From Uranotaenia lowii (Eukaryota; Arthropoda; Insecta; Diptera; Culicidae): DNA of 64,000 nt. Location of the stretch: the NCBI RefSeq assembly GCF_029784155.1, contig NC_073693.1, positions 289,078,875 through 289,142,874 on the forward strand, read 5' to 3'. The position numbers and the translations under genes were made by a program. The notes under the pieces are model-generated. The model was not told where the DNA came from. It did no database searches and saw nothing but the letters and a program-made list of their open reading frames with translations. Below are positions 57,430-64,000 of the stretch, piece after piece; within the stretch, counting starts at the first letter, position 1; every line of letters starts with the position of its first letter.

Positions 57430-57870
57430 CAGCCCCATCATTGATATGAAGCACGTTCTATGCAGCTCAAAATTTAAGTTCTTATTGATACATTCAAGTT
57501 CCAAAACAAGTCTTAATGATCTTCTATTCAGCTTCCAGCGGCCTCTTAATTCAGCTTCCGAAAAATCGCAAAATGAGCAAAAAATCTCTCTCTATCTCAA
57601 CGGAACCCTTGGCTTCGGTTCATATAACCATCTCTTGATAATTTACTGTGTTCTGTACCGGTACCGCCATGATGCCACAAACCGGTTTCCAAACTCGACA
57701 AATTCCTCAATTTCTTCTTTCCTACCTTTCCTACATATATCCCATCAGAATGGTCACTCAATTACTAAATTACTTATTGAAAAAAAACTTGCCCGGCTTG
57801 GGGATCGAACCCCGACCTTCGTGATGAGAATCGAACACGCTACCACTAGACCACGCCTAGATGTTGTTCT
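57430..57870 (-). mobile_element. Possible tRNA-derived SINE, family C
   Basis: On the minus strand TGGTCTAGTGG (A box, 57853-57843) and GGTTCGATCCC (B box, 57811-57801) are correctly spaced. The acceptor ends do not pair and the anticodon arm is irregular, so it is not a tRNA gene. A body of about 350 bp with TCC- and TTC-rich strings on the plus strand follows. The plus-strand frame 57446-57976 crosses this element and is not a gene. Confidence 0.5.
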
Positions 57871-58496
57871 AACTGAAACTAAAACTAGAAGTGGTGATTT
57901 GATTTTGAAAGCACATAAATGCACTTATTGTAACTTACCAAATCCCGTTTTGAGCGCTTTTGTGCCCTTTATGTGACTTACCAAATCCCGTATTGAGCTC
58001 TTTTGTGCCCTTTATGTGATTTAAGTCCCGTGTAACGTACGTATAGATCTATTTTGCAACTTTCAAGTTCGTTAATGAGTACATATAGCCCACTCATGGG
58101 AATTGAGCAAAACAAGTCACATACAACGTACATATTAATCACTTTTGCAACTTTCAAGTTCATTGATGAGTACATAAAGTTCACTAAAGGGAATTAGGCA
58201 GTTGATTCTCTTTGTCAGCCAATATGTGACTTTCAATGCCTTCATTCAAGTAAATATGTGACTTTTGGTTTCTTGGGATGATAATTAAGAAATTTAAAAT
58301 TATATTTTTTTTTATATCAGGAAATTATGTATGTCAAATTATAGGTTTTTAAAATAAAAACTTTTTCAAATCTGTCCACGTGGACATCCGGGGAGGGGGG
58401 TAGGGGTTTGGCAAATGTCCACGCTTGTCCACGGAGGGGGAGGAGGGGGTCAAAAATCTCATTTTTCTGTCCACGTGGTATCTGAACGGCCCCTTA

Positions 58497-59114
58497 TTTT
58501 GAAGATTATGCAATTGACTGATTGATGGGTGAAAGCGTGATATGTTTAACCGTGAAACGTCCAGCTTTTTATAAGCAGTTTCGTAATATCTGAGATAAAT
58601 AGCAACTGTTGAGTAAGATTTTTAAAATTAAAGTTTCTACGAAGACTGCAAGTAATTTTGGCTTTGAAGTAAAAGAAATTTTTTTTCCTTCTGTTGAGAC
58701 GAAATTCTGATGAAATTTTATACCAAAATGAATTATAGATAATTTTCAAAGTATAACTGAAAACGCTTTACAGTCTTCAGCAAAGAAGTAAACAATAATA
58801 TATAGTCAGTGATTGATTTATCATTCCACTGATTTTTAAAATCCTTATCAGTAATACTGGATGCGATAGACAAAATCTGACAAAATTCGAGTTCAGGAAG
58901 TGAAATTAATTAAAAACAAGTAATAAAACTTTGATAGAAGATTTGAATCAAACAGAGTGTGAAGTATTTGAGTTCAAGGTTGGAAAGACGACGAGCAAGC
59001 ACTGAGTTTCTATTGTGTTTTGAACCGATCTGTACAAACTTTCTGTAAAAACTGTAGATAACTTGGTGAAGATGGCGTGATTCTTATACATGTCTAAGCA
59101 AATGAGACTGAATT
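58497..59114. other. AT-rich spacer
   Basis: No gene or repeat recognised between the Harbinger-type MITE and the right arm of the inverted repeat. Confidence 0.45.
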
Positions 59115-60037
59115 CTAAAATTGAAATACAAACAATTTAATCTGTGATCCTACTAATCAAGTGATCCTGCCTTTGGAGAGTCGATTAAATTTTTCGGAAT
59201 GAAACTTTAAAGAATTTTAAGGCAGCTCTGTTATAAAACAATATAGATGATTTTCCAACACAGTTTGGATCAGTTTTAATTAACAACTTTGTGTTCATAA
59301 CTAACTTGTAAGATGACAAAGTTATAATCAAAACAAATTTGCTTGTATTTGCTTTGATGATTTATATCAATCACCCTGGTATCATAATTGAAAACTCAAA
59401 TAACAGTTGGACACCACTTCCTTTCGAATCCGTCTTAGAAGAAAACGAAACGAACACGAAGGCACCAACAACAACAACTTCAACATGTCCTTGCTCTTGT
59501 CGTACGGCATTCCGCTTCGATGGCTGAACGGCAACTGAATGGATAGTCGACGGCACCTCGGCCTATCACTTTCTTCCTCCATGCCATGGATTCGGTTCGG
59601 TTGTAGGTTGGGTTGGGGTGGAACAAATCGAACCGCACAAGAACGGGTCTACGGTTCTGTCTGTAATTTGCAACTTGCAAGTTTGCAAACGTACATCGCA
59701 TCATCGCGCTGCATGCAAGCAACTTGCAGACTGTAGCTATCTTCGGAAATGATTCTTTCTGTTCGGCTCAAGGGATTTTATCTTCGGACTTGCAAGTTTG
59801 CAAGTGATCCTAACTTCGGAGAATCGTTTGAAATTTTCGGAACGTGCAGTCAAAGGATTTTACCGCGCTGTTGACTTTTACTTGCAGACACGTTCGACGT
59901 TCTGCACATAAGGGAGAAAGAATCAGTTTGCAACTTTGCAAGACGATTCTTTCGTGGCTGACGTCGGTCTGTTAGAATCGGCTAAAAGTAGTGCGCTGCA
60001 TGCTACATGTAGGGATCTCTTTGCACCTCTGGCAGAG
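59115..60037 (-). repeat. Right arm of the large inverted repeat
   Basis: Reverse complement of 53443-53662 plus 55572-56310, collinear with small indels. It preserves the empty target site of the 1.9-kb hAT element (TCACTTGCAAACTTGCAAG in reverse complement). The ends of similarity are the AGAGGTGCAAAGAGATCCC phrase outside and a GGATCACTTGAT phrase inside. Confidence 0.75.
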
Positions 60038-60537
60038 CCAAAACATTGTTTGTTTTGGTTCCTCTTGCTATGTTCAATTCACAATCGAGAAAAATAGATC
60101 AATAATTGCTGATGATGATAAACGCGTTTCAAATGTGTAAACATCACACGGTTAAGCGAGACTACTCAGATTGGGTTCGTGGTAGCTCAACAGGGTTGCA
60201 AGACATTCTGGGTAAGGGTATCAAAGTACTCATAGAGAAGCACTCATTTAGTGAATATGAGAAGTGGAAAGTGACAAATAGCTATCGCTAATGTACTGGG
60301 TAGTTGTTTAAATACTTGACGAACAAACCTGAATTAAGATAACTCTATTTCACCACTGAAACTCACGTTTTCAACAAATTTGTTTACAAAAAAAAACCGA
60401 AAAAGGAAAGAAGAGTTTGTATATCATTTATTTAATTTATCGAAGTTTAGTGACAAAAATTGCATTTTCCATTTAAATTTTTCCGAACACCTAATTTTTT
60501 GCTACAAACGGTGGAAACCCTATTTTTAAGTTTAAAA
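60038..60537. other. Stretch without an identified feature
   Basis: A 61-codon frame at 60106-60291 has no recognisable domain. The rest is AT-rich. Confidence 0.4.
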
Positions 60538-60755
60538 CTAGCTGACCCTGTAAACTTCGATTTACCTCTAAAAAAATCGTTAAAGGATTGACCTTTATCT
60601 AAACGTCCTTATGATAGTCGAAAAAGTGAGATTCTCGATACTACTTTACAAACCATCTCTGACCCCAGAAACCCTCGGATACAGAATTTCACTTCATTCC
60701 GACCGTCCGTTTATACGTGATGGTGTTACATAGAAAACGCCTCCATTTTTATAAA
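60538..60755 (+). repeat. TAGCTGACCC-type dispersed repeat, longest copy
   Basis: Begins ACTAGCTGACCCTGTAAACT and includes TTCCGACCGTCCGTTTATAC and GAAAACGCCTCCATTTTTAT. The opening matches 18565 and partly 52757. The class is not resolved. Confidence 0.45.
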
Positions 60756-63343
60756 TAAGATTTGGCCCATGTTTGGCCATTGTAAGTTTTGTTCACCTTT
60801 TCAAAGTTTTGATTGAGATTAATCACAGTATTGATCATTTTCATTTTATAGTTGTATAGCTCGAATAGACTTGGCTTTTTTTTATCTTCAAATGATAATT
60901 TTTTTTTATTGTTGTGAGCCAGAAATAACATTCTGGTTCGTTCCAATTCGACAACACATCGCAACCTTCTTCTGTTCAACTGCATTCACCGAAACTAGTT
61001 TACAGAATGATCGTTTTATGCGGGGAACTGAAATGATGGGAGAAAATTCGTCAATGATCACACCAACTCTGCACCCAATGATTGAATTTGTGGTAATTTA
61101 TGGCAATTTGTTAGAGAAAATTAGAAGGTTTGAGTTCAAATGAGAGAAACCAGTGCTCAGAGAGAGTGAAAATGTGCTGATTGTTGCAAATTGTTGCAAT
61201 TTGTGAAGCAGTTGTGGAATTTCGATCATTACCACTCCATATGCAAAAAATTCTCTCTTGATTTGAATCTCTTGGTTTAATGTGTCTTCGAAAATATCAA
61301 CGATTGTAGGATTCGTGATTCAAGTGTGTTTTATTATTTTGCTATATGCTACACTTACACAACGCTGAAACGTTGAATGTTCCAATAATAGATTATTGAA
61401 GTTATCCAAAACAAATAATCAAGGAGCAGATATTGCCCGTTTGATAATGTTAAGGAAAAGGCTTAATTTGAAATCTATTTAAATTTTTCTATTCTTTGAC
61501 ACAATACCCCCATTAGTCATTGCGAAGAGTAATCAATGTCATTTGTTTGAATTGGCTGTACTAAGCAGTTTATGGTTTCTCATAACTGGATGGTCAAATT
61601 CAACACATTGATGATCAACAATAACTCAAAGGTTATAAATTGACTTATGAAATTGAATAGTTTAAAACTGGAAACTTCAGGTTTAATTACTAAAAAGCTG
61701 CATGCGTGGGATTTGCTTTGAAGTTTTTCCAGATAATGCACGTTCTTATCCTTTATTCCAATTCCCCGACGGATCAAAGCTTGAAATTGCAGCCTTTAAC
61801 TTATAATTCAGCTTTATTCAGCTGGATGAGCCTAAACCAAGAACCTCGAGCTTGTACACCGTGCTACGAACAGTAGAAAGAAAAATCCCGCCAAAAATGT
61901 CGCTCTGAAATTTTCAATCATTAGCAGGCTTTGATTTGCTTTTGAGTACACGTGGGTGAACTCTGGATGGTCATTTCTAATGCCTGGCCCAGACTGGCCC
62001 AAATTTGTGTGGGATGATTTTAAAAACATTTTTTTCAACGCGGCACCCCCCTAGATTGGTGTATTTAGGTAAAAAAAAATCTTTCTGAAAGTTTCAGGTC
62101 ATTTGGAAGAAGCACGAGCTGGCGCAAAGGACTTGAATTTTGTATGGAGATCTTCGGCAGAATGTATGAAAAATCGAGATACTTTCACTTTTAAGTGTTC
62201 TAAAAAATGTATAAAATTTAGTGTTTTAGAATCGTCATATCATTTTCAAAGAAGAACTCATTTTTTATGTCAGAAAATGTTTTCTCGTAAAATTAAAATG
62301 TTCTCTTTTTTGTAACGTGAATTCACTCATTTGCGACTGTTTGTGCTCACTTTTTAAAACAACCGAATTGAATATAAATTTTTAAATACAAAATGAAGCA
62401 CTGTTTTTCGGCTTCAAAACGTTTAAAAAAAATCAAAAGAAAATCCTCCATAAATTGAAATAGATAATTTTGGAAAAATTGACAAAAAAAAAACAATTTT
62501 TGCAACAAAATAATTGATTTTAAAAAATCATATAAAACATATTTAAAACAATTTTTTCTTTTTTTTCCGTTGGTTTTGTGTGATTTGAATTATGAAAATT
62601 AAAGACAAGTTTAAGATTGGTTGAAACGCAAACGTATAACAATCATCTTTGAGCGGTACATGCGTGTGGAATGTGTCATTAGATCTTCACTTTTGTGTAG
62701 AAATTGTAATATTGTGAATATTTGGGAATATATGATCAACAAAACGATGAAAATCTTAAATTATTAAAAAATCATAAAAAAAACTTTTTGTTTGAAATAC
62801 CATTTTCCCTCAAAAGTGCACACTTTGCGATGTTCCACAATATTCCCCATCACCAATAAAAAATCATCGAATTCTGAGATGGTAATTTTTTTTAAATCGA
62901 CTCTATGTTTTAAGTTTGCAATTTTTCCAGTGAAGGATTTGCACTTACGTTTACCATCAATTATTACAATCGAAGCTCTTAATTCTTTGAAATCAGTACA
63001 ATCAGTTCAACGAAGCAGTTTTTGAATAAGTTGTTGGAAATCTACACTTAAAAAAATAAATAACATAGTTCTCAAAAAACTCATGAAAAAGTTTTTGTTA
63101 GAAAAACATTTTCCCCTTAAATATACACTAGTTGCAATGTTTTGACGACATGTAGACTTTATTATAAGCCAGCTTATATTAAAATTTCATCATATTCTAA
63201 GATGGAATTTTTGGGAATTTGAGTTTTAGTTTTTGAAATATATTTTTCTCAGTAGAGGATTCAAAAAATCAACTTTTTTTCAAAATTTTTTATCTGTTTT
63301 CCAAAACATTCTCCTTACTGATATTTGAGTAGGAATTTTAATT
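60756..63343. other. AT-rich stretch without genes
   Basis: Frames such as 60871-61143 and 62103-62315 show no recognisable domain. Nothing else is supported. Confidence 0.45.
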
Positions 63344-63344
63344 T

Positions 63345-63487
63345 TAGGCGGCATCCATAAATTACGTAACGTAAAAAATGCAGTTTTTTGACCCCCTCCC
63401 CCCCGTATGTCACAAATCGTAACCCTACGACGTACCCCCCTTTGAAAATTACGTAACGCTGATAATTACCCCCCCCCCCCCCCCCCC
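63345..63487 (+). mobile_element. One end of a MITE ending in a 19-base poly-C tract
   Basis: GGCGGCATCCATAAATTACG then TAACG begins a well-known type of insect MITE end, followed by a CCCCCTCCCCCCC run, GTAACCCTACGACGTACCCC and AATTACGTAACGC. A run of 19 C (63469-63487) closes the recognisable part. The opposite inverted end is not found downstream within the window. Confidence 0.5.
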
Positions 63488-64000
63488 TATATTCTAATGT
63501 TTTAAATACTGATTTTCGAAGATTTTGACATAATTTTTTTAACGTTTTACAAAACGGAATTTATATCCATCCAAATCGCTTCTTAGTACTCAATGATGAT
63601 AACTTTTTGATAAAATAAATTGATTGTCTTAATCCGAGTTGCTCTGTGCTTGTTCACTGATGATCTACCTTGTTTACTTTAGTTTGTTAAAGGAGTATAA
63701 CTTGATATGCAAAATATATTCCACTTAATAGTATTCGTCGGAATAATCAAAATTGCATTTTTTTTTATCAATTGAGAAAAAATAGTAAAATTTCCGTCTT
63801 AAGGTTGAACTGAGTTCTTGGGAGTAAATGAACCTAATATTTGGTTTTCCAACGGTTATTTCACGAATATTCAATCCGGATATTCAATCAATGTCGGAGT
63901 CTATCTCAGAATCTTTAAAAGGGAAAGGATACAAACCAGTTTCAATCATGTTGAAGCCTACAAATTTTAAGCAGATTTTGGTATGTTTATCATTCTGCGA
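63488..64000. other. AT-rich end of the window
   Basis: No feature is supported. Confidence 0.5.

Larger units (their letters stand above)
56904..58493. mobile_element. Harbinger-type MITE with nested insertions
   Basis: The ends GGGGCCGTTCACATACCACG (56904) and its inverse (TGAACGGCCCC, to 58493) are flanked by TTA on both sides (56901-56903, 58494-58496), as expected for PIF/Harbinger. Just inside both ends are GTCCACGTGGACA palindromes and G-rich GGAGGGGGGTAGGGGTTTGG blocks. The 1590-bp length is inflated by a 219-bp hAT MITE and a tRNA-like element inside. Confidence 0.8.

Noticed and set aside
57789..57860. tRNA gene with good A and B boxes
   Set aside because: The acceptor ends do not pair and the anticodon arm is irregular.
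57446..57976. 176-codon open frame on the plus strand
   Set aside because: It runs across the tRNA-like element in antisense direction and has no domain.
1..64000. CRISPR array, operon or phage-type system
   Set aside because: No regularly spaced direct repeats, no clustered co-directional genes and no prokaryotic ribosome-binding sites; all recognisable proteins are eukaryotic transposon proteins.

Overview
The window looks like a repeat-dense, AT-rich insect nuclear region, most likely from a mosquito (Culicidae). That assignment is an inference. It rests on an I-clade non-LTR retrotransposon of the kind abundant in mosquitoes, a DD37E mariner-type transposon (a group first described in mosquitoes), several Tc1-, hAT- and Harbinger-like MITEs, tRNA-derived SINEs and a Penelope-like element. 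I find no complete single-copy protein gene, no functional tRNA or rRNA gene and nothing prokaryotic. The sequence is therefore either intergenic or inside a very long intron.

Layout. 1-12 kb is old AT-rich DNA with one MITE (6.46-7.26 kb). 12.0-13.06 kb is a degenerate tandem array. 13.65-15.91 kb is a 5'-truncated R1-clade retrotransposon with a long GC-rich, internally repeated 3' UTR. 18.66-19.43 kb is a decayed DD37E transposon, followed by MITEs at 19.5-20.4 and 24.0-24.6 kb. The one candidate exon of a cellular gene lies at 24.85-25.07 kb (minus strand, unidentified product). 26.14-26.59 kb is a hAT MITE with a perfect 8-bp target duplication. 27.5-28.2 kb is a nearly perfect inverted repeat carrying tRNA-like SINE heads. 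31.0-31.8 kb holds more SINE copies.

The largest object is a full-length I-clade retrotransposon on the minus strand (31.83-41.02 kb, flanked by a 12-bp target duplication). It has ORF1 (gag-like, three CCHC knuckles) and ORF2 (APE endonuclease, reverse transcriptase, RNase H). It is broken by a few frameshifts, one stop, a small local triplication and a 2.86-kb hAT element inserted in the reverse transcriptase. That hAT itself carries two further MITEs.

43.65-44.94 kb is a remnant Penelope-like element: a GIY-YIG endonuclease fragment between long inverted terminal repeats, each carrying a hammerhead-like motif. At 50.09-51.83 kb a hAT MITE contains a DD37E transposon whose transposase is intact apart from one in-frame stop. 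53.4-60.04 kb is a large inverted repeat; its left arm is split by a 1.9-kb hAT element, and a Harbinger-type MITE with its own nested insertions lies between the arms. The last 4 kb is AT-rich with one MITE end.

The window is best read as layered transposon history. I found no clear new multi-gene system. The most interesting items are the Penelope terminal repeats with ribozyme-like motifs, the datable nested insertions, the two large inverted repeats and the unidentified candidate exon.
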